Source of the DNA: Nematopogon swammerdamellus
Taxonomy: Eukaryota; Arthropoda; Insecta; Lepidoptera; Adelidae
Assembly: GCA_946902875.1 (NCBI GenBank)
Contig: OX336338.1
Location: 10,221,971-10,285,970, forward strand
Direction: 5' to 3'
Length of the DNA: 64,000 nucleotides
Part shown: piece after piece, positions 23,076-33,569 of the stretch
How the letters are laid out: every line of letters starts with the position of its first letter
Numbering within the stretch: position 1 is the stretch's first letter
Program-made: the position numbers and the translations under genes
Notes under the pieces: model-generated
What the model saw: only the letters and a program-made list of their open reading frames with translations
Database searches by the model: none
Told to the model about the DNA's origin: nothing

Positions 23076-23595
23076 AAAACGTTTGTAAACATTTTTTTGC
23101 ATTCTAAAAGATCGTGGACTGTCCGTGGCGCATGCAACAAAAACAAACACGACCACTCGGAGGACGCGGCACCCGCGACTGATTGTTTGCGACATTCGCT
23201 TCGGGGCCTTGTTGAGGTGTGCGTGTGTGTGAGTGCGTCGTTTCGATCGTTTTGTACGTAGTTTCCATACTGCTTTAGCCATATATATGCTGTGCTTAAA
23301 GGTAATAAGGATATAGATTTAATTTCTGCCGCTCTGCAAATCAGTCGTGATAAAACATTTACTATAATGTCATGCGAACAGCTCTAGCTGAATATTTTGT
23401 AATTACACAGGTGTCCGCTCGTTGATGGTGTTAGATTTGCGATTATGTACATAATACTCGATATGCCTATTTAATTAGGTACATAATACTAGCATAGTAG
23501 AGTTATGTTGAGTAAATAAAGGTAGGTAGTGTGTAGGTACGACGCACGCACAATATAAGTATTAGCTATGTATGCCTATGCCTCATATTTGTTGA

Positions 23596-23640
23596 AGGGT
23601 AAATAATCATTATCATACACCTATAATGATTATTTACCCT
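23596..23640. repeat. Perfect 18-bp hairpin
   Basis: Bases 23596-23613 (AGGGTAAATAATCATTAT) are the exact reverse complement of 23623-23640, with a 9-base loop. It is not followed by a T run as a terminator would be. It is probably a short inverted-repeat relic. Confidence 0.85.
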
Positions 23641-23706
23641 GATAATTCCGTGAATCCAAAATCTTGTTAAACTAGTAACGTAATTTATTTATAAAAAACA
23701 TTAATT

Positions 23707-23969
23707 AAAGGCGACTAAGGGATATGACTCCCTTCTTATATCACTAGGTGGTAGGGTTCCACCAGCCCGGGTTGGTACCACCGCACTGAATGAAAGGTCG
23801 GTCGAAACGGCTATGTAAATAGTTTGTGTTTTCCGTCCAGTTCAGTGTAGCCGGCACGACCGAAGGGAAGCACTGACGTGGCACCAAGTTCACCCGGTGT
23901 TATGGGCTGACATCACGGATGTTGTAGGTGATGTAGCCAACCGTGTCAGTTTCTATAAAAAAAAAAAAT
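23707..23969 (+). mobile_element. SINE copy (5'-truncated)
   Basis: It begins within the first head at AAAGGCGACTAAGGGATATG. The common body and tail follow (GTGATGTAGCCAACCGTGTC), ending in an A run. Sequence is very close to the copy at 3497-3831. Confidence 0.8.
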
Positions 23970-23999
23970 TTTAAAAGGAAAAAACAACAGATTAAAATC

Positions 24000-26250
24000 A
24001 AAGTAAAACTAAATTAAAATAAATAACTCCTCCATCGAGAAGGTTAAAGCGGTCCCAAGAACCGAAGCAGCGTATTGAATTATGATTTCTATTTACGTGT
24101 ACCTAACTTTATTTTAAGAAATAATGACTGTTCGTCACACATTTGGAAATATTAATTTTTTAGTTGGTACAAATATTTTTTTATATTAACAACTCTTTAT
24201 TATTTATTCATCCATCATCCATACACTGCACTCGGTTTCGTCATATTCAACATTTAGCATTTTGTTAGTTACTAAATTACTCCTTAATAAATACCTGTAA
24301 TATTTATTAGTAGGACCTTTTGTTTTACAATTTAATATGAATTAAATTAAAATTATTAAATAAACGATAACTACCTATCAAATAAAATTTACCTACAAAT
24401 ATAACTAATTAAATTAAACTATTTAATTAGTTACTAACTAGTTAGAGCCCGCGGCTCCGCTCGTATGGTTTACTTTTTTGGCAATGCTGCGTTCACTTCA
24501 CTGCCGTCCGACCCTACTGCTCAGCGAGAAGTGGGGAAGCCTATGTCTAACAGTGGTATAATAAAAGGGCTAGATTATGATTTAAATTACCTGCGACAAA
24601 TAGTAGATACCTACGTTTACACCACATTTTCTCAAATTTTGATAAATTTTTATAAAGGCAATAACATTAAGTAGGTATATATGTACCAACAAATTATACA
24701 AGGACATCAATTAAGTGGGCCGAGTAGAGGAGGTCAATAATGTAATATGGAAGCGCACGAGGGCCCAGAATGCGATGGCGGAGGTGCGGCCGATCTACCA
24801 CAAACATCGTGGGATGATCCCACGATGTTTGTGGTAGATCGGCCGCACCTCAGATCCCACTGGGATCTGACCCCACCACGGCGCTCATCATTCTTCGGTA
24901 GAAAATAAGCCAGCGCCGTCTTCTAGCCCCGCCCATCTGTTAATTTTTCTTCGTGTGCCCCTAATTCTTGTTGAAACTGCCCTTATGTATGATCTGGGTC
25001 TTTGTTTTCATCCATCCCACGATGTGTGAGTAAGGCAGTGTACAGTTTAATACATTACCACAAAATATTATTATTCGCCTGTATATACTCCTCCCATATC
25101 CCAAAGTTTGGTTAGAATATAACGCCTCAGAGCAGTAAGCTTGGCTATTGTACATAATTTGTATAAATTAATGTTCAATAGCAAATACATATATATTTGT
25201 CTAAACCGCATCTAGGTAGTCATTCATAAAATGATTTGTAAGTAATCACAGAACTGCGGTCGGCGGCCGCCGCGCCACCCCTATCTAGCCCGCCCGGCGC
25301 GCGCGCCCGCTAGACAGGGCGGCGCGTCTTCCATAGCTATTTATTACTTACTATATTTTTAATCTTTTAATTGAAAAAGTAGCTAGTTATTATATTGCAA
25401 CTCTTCAGCAAATTAAATTGACCTTCCTAGTGTGGTAGCGTGGTAGTACTGAATACACAAAAAGTCGTCGGGTTAAATGCGGACATCCTGCGGATCCGGA
25501 TATCCAAGACTGCCTCGAAGTTTCGTAACTTTACAACATTAATTCGATGAATTTAGTCATGTGTTAATTAAAATCGGTCAAGTGCTCTGTATTCCTTCCG
25601 CTTCTCGATTTCTTCTTTGCGCCCATTTCATTTCACACATAAAAGACCTATCCTAATAAATAAAGCGAAGTTATTACAGGTACTGGTTTGTTGCCGGTCT
25701 GAATATCCTTATAACTCGAGAACCACTTCATCGATTTACATACGGTTTTCACTGTTACATTCTGTCACTCCTCAAGATGGTTTTAGATTAGAAATAATAA
25801 CGTTACATCATCGGCAGCCTGAGCTGGGAGCAAAAAGTCACGAGAAGTGAAGTCCCGGGCAAAAGCTACTTATAAGGAATATAGGTATTATTATTATTCC
25901 GTAGCGAACAAAAAAAAAAACGATGACGAACCATACTGAATATGCATATGTCTCAATGAAATATTGTTATTGTTGTGTGTTCTTTATGGCTAAATAAATA
26001 TCTGAATCTGAATCTGAATCTGTATAATATAAAGGCAATAGTATAATTTCATGTTTTGTAATGCTTTCTTTTTTGTGTGTGTGTAATGAAATGAATGACA
26101 TAATGACAATAAATAATATTTTTCTTCTTTTTTCTTTTAATAGTTTCTAATTTGCTATTAAACCGACTTGAACTCTAGCGGAGACGCTGGCACAGCCAGT
26201 ACTACATAAATACTTTAATATCTACACATCTATACGTATACATACAGGCT
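24000..26250. other. AT-rich spacer without genes
   Basis: Apart from the palindromes at 24781-24868 I see only dispersed-repeat scraps: a GC-rich inverted patch at about 25258-25325 (CGGCGGCCGCCGCGCC) and an AATCTG run at 25995-26020. No exon-like segment. Confidence 0.45.
24781..24868. repeat. Perfect 34-bp palindrome with 3-base loop, plus a second one
   Basis: Bases 24781-24814 (start GAGGTGCGGCCGATCTACCA) are exactly complementary to 24818-24851 around TGA. Directly after it, AGATCCCACTGGGATCT (24852-24868) is another palindrome around a single base. GC content is higher than the surroundings. The flanks look like degraded retrotransposon sequence. Confidence 0.95.
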
Positions 26251-26257
26251 TTCATAC

Positions 26258-27237
26258 AGGTGTCCCAGTTCGACCGGATAACTTGCCACCACGGTATTAA
26301 AAAGCTCTTTCTTTAGAATTTCTAGATAATTGGCATTAAAAGGTCAGTTTCTGATATTTGACATAGTTTTGTTGACCCTTTCATAACGCATAAAACCTAG
26401 ATTATATCGAAAAATACGAGTACTAGGAAAACATTCTTTCTTTATATTATAGCCTAGCGCAGTGATTCTCAAACTTTTTTGGTGACGGAACCCTTTTGGA
26501 TAGCGAAATATTTGACGGAGCCCTAAAATAAACAAAAAATAGTTTTTGGGCTGACATCACGGATGTTGTAGGTGATGTAGCCAACCGTGTCAGTTTCCAT
26601 AAAAAAAAAATTGTGCATTCTTTATTAATAATCATAATTATTACAATGTAACAACTTTCTTTTCTATCATTTTATTTGATTTACGTTTTTGTTTATAGAC
26701 GTCCAGAGATACAATGTAACAGTTACTTACTTACATAATATTATAATAAAAGAGAAAAACAATAGAAGAAGTGAAAAAGAGAAGAAGCGACGTCTGCGCA
26801 GCCGAGCTGAATCAAGCCAGAGAGGAGACGTGTATTTTTGATTTTTTTTTCTTGTATTCTCGCGGAGCCCCCACAGAGGCTCCGCGGAGCCCTAGGGCTT
26901 CGCGGAGCACACTTTGAGTAGGGCTGCGTGTACATTTCGCTACTACTACTCTCTCTTCTCCTTTTGTAATTTCTTATTATTATTTTTATTTCTTCTTCCT
27001 TTTATACTTGCACTATATTTTTGAGTGTAATTAGTGCCTAATGATCCTGGAGGCAAAGTTGAATATTTTTGCATCTTTCTGTATTTTCTTGTTTGTTTGT
27101 GTCTTGTTTGTTTTGGCCAAATAAATAAAATAAAAAAGTAATAAAAAATTAATGCTAATAATGCTACTGAGATTTTTTTTGAAGCTTATTAAATGAGGAA
27201 TCCTGTTGTGGTTAGGCCGGTCCAACTGGGACAGCCT
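26258..27237. mobile_element. TA-flanked element with CAGG termini containing other insertions
   Basis: The left end (CAGGTGTCCCAGTTCGACCG) and the right end (CCGGTCCAACTGGGACAGCC) are inverted with two differences, and TA lies outside both. The interior holds a 3' SINE tail (26549-26610) and an hAT-like terminal sequence at 26469 (CAGTGATTCTCAAACTTTTT). No transposase frame is seen. Confidence 0.6.
26549..26610 (+). mobile_element. SINE 3' tail fragment
   Basis: It contains only TGGGCTGACATCACGGATGT, GTGATGTAGCCAACCGTGTC and a short A run, that is the last 60 bases of the family. It sits between hAT-like sequence on one side and AT-rich sequence on the other. Confidence 0.75.
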
Positions 27238-27311
27238 GTATAATAGACTATGATAAGAGAGATAGAGAGAGAGGATAAACTACCTTTACTAACTACTTTA
27301 CCTTTACTTTA

Positions 27312-27590
27312 CGTACCTTGTGGGGCCGCCGCGGCCGGTAAGAATAGCCCCACTGCATCTCTCCCCGTGTATGTCGTAAAAGGCGACTAAGGGATAGTAG
27401 TAGTAGTAGTAGTAGGGTTTAACCCGCCCGGGTTGGTACCACCGCACTGAATGAAAGGTCGGTCGAAACGGCTATGTAAATAGTTTTCCGTCCAGTTCAG
27501 TGTAGCCGGCACGAACAAAGGGAAGCACTGAAGTGGCACCAAGTTCACCCGGTGTTATTATTAACCGTGTCAGTTTCCATAAAAAAAAAT
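27312..27590 (+). mobile_element. SINE copy with internal TAG microsatellite and 3' deletion
   Basis: The first head is followed by TAG repeats at 27397-27414 where other copies have CCCTTCTTATAT..ACTAGGTGG. The body then continues, but most of the segment GGGCTGACATCACGGATGTT is missing before the A run. Confidence 0.75.
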
Positions 27591-28147
27591 ACAGAAATGC
27601 CACTGGATCCACATCGACAGCAGCATTGGAGAATGAAAATATTCATTTATTTATTTATTTATTTATATAATTATGTAATATGTAAGGATGTATATTGGTT
27701 GTATGTATTTTTGTACAATTTGTCTATATAAATTGTGCATTTATATGTCATACGACTGTTCCCTCTTTAGTACTGTATTGTCCGCTCCTACGTGTTTTTC
27801 TAATCCCAAAGGTTAGTTCGTAAAGAATCCTGCAAGGCATTAAACTCGTCTTTTGTGACCCTTTTATATAATGTTGTACATTAACGTATACTTTAATTTT
27901 CATTAGATTTTCAATTTCATATTTGGTAGGTACGCAAGGTCCGGTGAAACTAAATTTTTTTAAATGTCATGTCACTTAGAAGTTCAGAACACCGAATTAT
28001 TATTTCAGCTCAAAAAGTAAATGTTTGAAACTTCGAAATTAATTTTTTTGGCGCTTAGATTGTTTAACCTTCCTCCGTCGGCTCTGCCCTTTTAGAGCGA
28101 ATCGTACTTAGGTTGTGCTAAATACTTACAAGTTTGTGCACTTGCCT

Positions 28148-28198
28148 CCCCCCCCCCCCCCCCCCCCCCCCCTCCTCCACCTCCTCCTCCTCCTCCTG
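28148..28198. repeat. Poly-C run (25) and CCT microsatellite
   Basis: Twenty-five C at 28148-28172 lead into CTCCTCCACCTCCTCC repeats. Reading frames across it are low-complexity artefacts. Confidence 0.9.
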
Positions 28199-28199
28199 A

Positions 28200-29040
28200 C
28201 CGAGATGTATATTCCTAGCTTAGGTATGTGATAGGTGGTCGTGTATATCAAACAGGCGGGTAGCCTTGCCAGCTGGCGGCCGCTGCCGCGCCGCGCGCGC
28301 ACCGCCACAGAATAGAAAAAGAGTACTGCACCGCGTCGATCTCAGGCACGAATTGAGCGGCCTGGAATTGGAAACCAGACACGCGTCTATGAGATTTTCC
28401 GATTGAAATGTGCAAATCAGTGGAATTCGCTTCCTTCGCAGTCAGGACACCGACATCGATTCTCCTAAGTTTTACAAAGCTAAAATTTTGATTTTCATAT
28501 GGTTAGTATAGATAAGACATAGATTACAGGAAAACTACAGGTATTTTCGACAATGTAATATTTTCGGGGACAGAACATATTTTTGTTTTAGTACGGAACT
28601 ATAATTTATGTTATAAAGAAACTGCCACGGTTATCCAATAGTTTAAGACACTTGCATATAACACCACTCGCAACCAAAGTGCCTTATCTACGGAGCCCTA
28701 AAAACGAATATGCCGTCCTGCATTAAACAAGTACCTACACAAGAGTGCTGGGTTCATAACATTTGGTCGCAAAAAAATTCGGCTTGAGTTAGCACGTTAA
28801 CCCAGAGACCTCAATAGAGCGGCGCGCGGCGAGCCTCTCGTAACCGTAACACTTAACGACTACCACGCGCGCTATTATATAACAGTCTGTGATTATTGAG
28901 GTATTATTTTACTCACCTACTAGAGAGTGCGTCTGAACATGGTTTCATGTTCCAATTTGTTTCGCCTCAAGCAAGAGTTGAACCGAATTTAGTACAAGCT
29001 GCGGCTGTCGCCGTCGCACCGGTCGTTCCATTTCGTCCGT
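28200..29040. other. Spacer without recognisable genes
   Basis: It includes CpG-rich patches at 28270-28310 and 28815-28870, but I find no open frame with splice signals or repeats that I can name. Confidence 0.35.
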
Positions 29041-29043
29041 GTG

Positions 29044-29213
<170 letters not shown>

Positions 29214-29599
29214 AAGTCACGCAAACATACACAACCCGCTTGCGCCATGCATGCTATCAGCGATCGATCGAGCAACCGACGAATAGTGAAGTCACGATTT
29301 CCCTCGCACCTAGCCTATTCCCACTTGCCTCCCCTGCCAGCCACCAACCTATCTCCTTTTCTTCCCACTTATCGTCTCTCTCACATACACGAGGCAATCG
29401 ACGGAGCAATATCCTCGATTTAATAAGTACTGGTCAACTCACGATATCGTACGAAGTTGCCTGTTCCAGCTCGGAAATTAGATTTTTATTACGTTTTGAA
29501 ATATAGTGAAAATATATTTTTTTCATTTATCATTATCGATCATTGATCGTAGATTAATACGCATAATTTTATTAAGAATTCAATAATTAAATGTGAGTC

Positions 29600-29830
29600 C
29601 GCACTAGCGGCAGAGACGCGACGGGGCTGCGGCGCGCCGGCGTGGCGCGTGTGTGGAGCAAACGTTTGTTCTTATGAAGTGCTTGCCGCCCGGTGGCGGC
29701 GGCAGCGCCGCGGCGGCGGGGCTTATAAAGCGTAGCGGCGCGGCTGCCGCGCCGCGCCGCCGCTACGCTACGCTACAGTGCAGTCCCGCGAGAGTGCGGT
29801 CCCGTTATTAAAAGGTTCTGGGAAAAGGGG
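29600..29830 (+). promoter_or_regulatory. GC-rich segment with TATA motif, possible orphan promoter
   Basis: About 200 bp of CpG-dense DNA in an AT-rich desert. TTATAAAG lies at about 29722-29729. Downstream, AGCGTAGCGGCGCGG and its reverse complement form a strong stem, then CTACAGTGCAGTCCCG could serve as an initiator. I cannot connect it to an exon. Either a distal 5' exon of the palmitoyltransferase gene or a non-coding transcript is possible. Confidence 0.3.
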
Positions 29831-31290
29831 AGCAAGGTCATTGGGATCATTATATAGCTGGGCTTCCTAGTCGCGATATTTCAGCCTACATGGTTATCTT
29901 TTATGTAAACATTGTCTTTACCTAATAACAGACACACACAAACATCTAGGAACACAATTTTTCACGTCGTAATATGAAGCGCGGCCTCTAGTATGACGTG
30001 ACTCGCTTCGCTGGCTGTGGCCGTTTTATTTCGTGAACTTGGCATCTAGCTTCGCATGAACACGTTGAACCAGTATTATCTCTAACTAGTCTCTCTAAAT
30101 TTTTCATGTATATTTTAATAAAATAAATGTTTTTCATTACCGAGCGTAACCTGACACGGAAGACACATCGCATCGTGCCTCATGATCAGACGGATGAAGG
30201 CAAATTCTAACCACTATCATCAGTACTTTGCTTAAAGTAGGCAGCGTCTGTATAGGGCGATATGTTTTGATATGTGAAGTATTGTTAATTTCTATTGCTC
30301 TTCTGTATGTTATCTTCTGTCTTCTGTATCTCTGTTTGTGTTTTTGTGTGCAATAAAGCGTTTCTATCCTATTCTATTCTAAAAACTAAAATAATAATAT
30401 TAAAAACATACTTCGACGTATATCGTTTACCTACCTGAACGCAGCTCGGCCTTCGGCCTCGCACTTAGTGATATCATTATTCGATTAGGGTACATAATAT
30501 ATCCTTTACCTAAACGCAGTTCGGCCTCCGGCATCGTTTTTTTAAATGGAAACTGAGGCGACAGTGCATAAAAGCTATACAGAAGCGATCGTTTATTATC
30601 ATTTATCATATTTGCGTTTAAATCCGATTTGCTATTAAACTGCGAGCGGTTACTGCGAGCGGGGCCGCGACCACAACTAGTTATTTCCATATATTCATAA
30701 AATCTTTAGAAAAATCCACGTATCTCGTGCTGCGTGATGTCGTGGCGTACCTACTTACTTAGAGAAATAGATATGAGTTTCTTTTGGCTTCTTTCGGTTG
30801 TAAATGTTTGCCCAAACTTGCACAACCTAGGTCAAATTCGCAGATATTCATATAAAAAGCAGGTCGATTCGAATATTTTTACGTATGCATTAGCGGTCAC
30901 ATTAATATGTATGTTGCGCCTACGCTACGGGTGGAATCAATACAGCGGTCATGCAATTTATGAGCGACCCTGAATTGCACCGTGAACTTGAACAGTTACG
31001 ACCCGCTTTCTATTACGTAAGTGTAGTTTCATGAAGAGATGTAGGTATGTGCGTCGGAGTAAAGCACTGATTGCCTACCGCTGAAGGCGGGAGGATCGTC
31101 AGTAGATTGGAGGAGCGTAAATATTCAGCACTAGGAGTGGACCCAAAAATGCAGGCTGAATTGACGAAGTAAATGCAATATGTGACAACAGCACTTCTAC
31201 TTTTACCCGACTTCGACCCGACTATGAAAAGCAAAGGTAATAACAAATAAAATTGATAGAAAATGCTTTATAGGCCAGGAAACGAATGAT

Positions 31291-31945
31291 TCTAGCCGGA
31301 AAGCTCGAAAGCAGAAAGTTTGACTTCGGAACCTTGTTCTGACTAGTTAGGAGGTAAACATACTAAAAGTCCCCACCACTGGGGGGTGCGCCCTAGGGGG
31401 GGGGGGGGGGGGGGGGGGGAGCACAAAGAAGGTCCCATTTTTCGGGTTTTCGCATATATCTCGAAAACGGTGCATCATAGGAAAAACTGTTCAATTACGG
31501 AATAAGAGGTGATAAAATTCTCTACAACTTTGATACATCCACTTTTTGCCAATTCTCAATCGTTGTCGAGATATATGGTCCGAAAATAGGCAGATTATAT
31601 TTGCAAATAAAAGCAATGTATGACAAAAACAGATTTTTGCTTTTATTTGCAAATAAAATCGGCCTATTTTCGGACCTTATATCTCGACAACCATTGAGAA
31701 TTGGTAAAAAATGTATATTTATAAGTTGTAGAGAATTTTATCACCTCTTATTCCGTAATTGAACAGTTTTTCCTATGATGCACCGTTTTCGAGATATATG
31801 CGAAAACCCGAAAAAAGGGACCTTCTTTGTGCTCCCCCCCTAGGGCGCACCCCCCAGTGGTGGGGACTTTTAGTATGTTTACCTCCTAACTAGTCAGAAC
31901 AAAGTTCCGAAGTCAAACTTTCTGCTTTCGAGCTTTCCGGCTAGA
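31291..31945. mobile_element. Nearly palindromic 655-bp MITE with poly-G run
   Basis: The ends TCTAGCCGGAAAGCTCGAAA and its complement (31926-31945) are inverted. Complementarity continues over about 300 bp per arm (for example CCCACCACTGGGGGGTGCGC, ATATCTCGAAAACGGTGCAT) to a short centre near 31615-31640. The left arm has 24 G (31396-31419) where the right arm has only 7 C, so the run expanded after the arms formed. No reading frame is present. Confidence 0.85.
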
Positions 31946-32148
31946 CCCCTTATTTGAGCACTCATTTACTACACTATTAGTCGAGCGTGTAGAAGGATTC
32001 GAATAGACAGGTAGGTATCCTGACTACACCATTTTCGATCAAATTTCCTTGTTACCTCGTTTTTCGTTTTTCGCAAAGAGCATCGAATAGAGCGCGCGCT
32101 TTTCGTATTCGGTTTTTTTTAAATATGTGATTTATAAACACATGTATA

Positions 32149-32237
32149 GGTACCGTGTGGGGCCGGTACTTGAAAAGAATAGCCCTACTGCATATCTCTC
32201 CGCGCATGTCGTAAAAAGCGATCAAGGGATAAGGACA
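32149..32237 (+). mobile_element. SINE first-head fragment
   Basis: TACCGTGTGGGGCCGGTACT to the GCGATCAAGGGATAAGG region matches the first head of the family. The body is absent and the sequence passes directly into the retrotransposon 3' end described next. Confidence 0.7.
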
Positions 32238-32490
32238 AGACGTCGTGCTAAAGGGCGACAGGTTAGCCACCTCTTACCTTGGCGCGGCCCTTCCACCGAG
32301 TCTTGCAGCAGGTGGGTCTTCCTTCGTGTCTAACCTACTTGCTGCTTGATAGTTATCTTGTCCTAAAACTTTGCTAAATTTAGTGGTCGTCGGTGGTGTG
32401 CTGTAATTTACCATAGTTCTTGAAGCACAACACCGATTACTCTGCTTACCCCGACTGTAGCAATACCGCGTGTGGTATGTAGGTAAGTAT
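32238..32490 (+). mobile_element. 3' UTR fragment of the RNase H non-LTR retrotransposon
   Basis: It is the reverse complement of 50430-50665, the tail of the element encoding RNase H: shared GTGCTAAAGGGCGACAG, GTGTGCTGTAATTTACCA and ACACCGATTACTCTGCTTAC. It is 5'-truncated, as is usual for target-primed insertion. Confidence 0.7.
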
Positions 32491-33077
32491 AAACAACATG
32501 AAGCTGTCCTTGATGTGTGAGTCAAAGACCTTGTATCGGTTGCGATAAGCGTGGGTTCGATTTCCAGATGGCGCGCACCACTAGCTTTCTTTCTGAGTTG
32601 GTTTACTTATTTCGTCATGAGCACGAGTTGCTTCATCGTTTGAAGCCCATTCAACAATGTACGACTATATTCGTATTATTTTATGTGTGTGTGTTTACTC
32701 CAATCTGCATTGAATGAAATTGTTTAAAATAGTGAATTTATTTATTTATTGAAAAATGTTAAAGCAGGGCACTTTTATTTCTTTAAGATCCTGCTTATTC
32801 TTTTATTGACTTTCTCCCCAGTCAGGCTTTACTATAACTTTAGCATAACACGAAGATAAGTTTACTACTCACTATGTTTTCTTTGACCGGAGTGACCATA
32901 GAGAAATAATATGGAGTGACAGTTATTTGCGCATATTCAGTGTAGTCAGACAAGGATGAATGTGAAAAAAATAGGAACTACAGAATACTACAGAATACTA
33001 CAGAAACGGTCGGATCTTGTCTCGTTTGTTGTTGAAATGACACATGCATCTATGAAAAAAAGTTCTTCTCCACTATA

Positions 33078-33569
33078 CAGGGCGGTTCAGGATAGGCTTG
33101 AGAAACTTCAGGAATAGAAAGTACCTACCTACTCATTATTAGAAGAAAAAAATCTTTATCACTCAAATCGAAATTCCGTATTCGTTTTTTCATACAAAAA
33201 TTTAAAATTGTTATAAAAACTCGATGGACAGTGAATTTCGGAAAAGTGCGGCTTAGGTCTAGAGATTGCCAATGACCTAGTCCAGTCCCCTTGTTCTTTT
33301 GATGTCATTCAAATTTAATTGTTTGGAATTTAAGTGTTTGGAATTTGACTACTTACATGCAGTTCAATTTTACTAGTAAGCATGTAAGTTAGTCATTTTG
33401 GTTTTATTTAATAAAGATGGACATTAACCACCAAATCTCGATTAAACGATTTTCACCAAAAAATACTATAAAATGACCAAATCTGGTAAAAAGTTTCAGA
33501 GCTTTTCGTCTTCAAATATGGACTCCTTTCGAACCCTGAAGTTACGAAACCCTACCCTGAAACACCCTG
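33078..33569. mobile_element. TA-flanked MITE with CAGGG termini
   Basis: CAGGGCGGTTCAGG at the left and CCTGAAACACCCTG at the right are imperfect inverted ends, flanked by TATA on the left and TA on the right. The 490-bp interior is AT-rich without a gene. It shares terminal CAGGG with the elements at 1453 and 6344. Confidence 0.5.

Larger units (their letters stand above)
20328..23295. mobile_element. Fold-back element: 37-bp TIRs, strand-reversing decamer array
   Basis: The left terminus 20328-20364 (starts GCACAGCATATATATGGCTA) and the right terminus 23259-23295 are perfect 37-bp reverse complements. TTAAA lies immediately outside both ends (20323-20327 and 23296-23300), consistent with a 5-bp target duplication or a TTAA target. 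The 2,968-bp interior has about 200 bp of unique AT-rich DNA, a 2.5-kb array of a 10-bp unit that reverses strand near 21780, and about 170 bp of unique DNA. The layout is that of fold-back transposons such as Drosophila FB, whose long inverted repeats are built of short tandem units. No transposase is present, so movement would need a factor supplied in trans. Confidence 0.85.
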
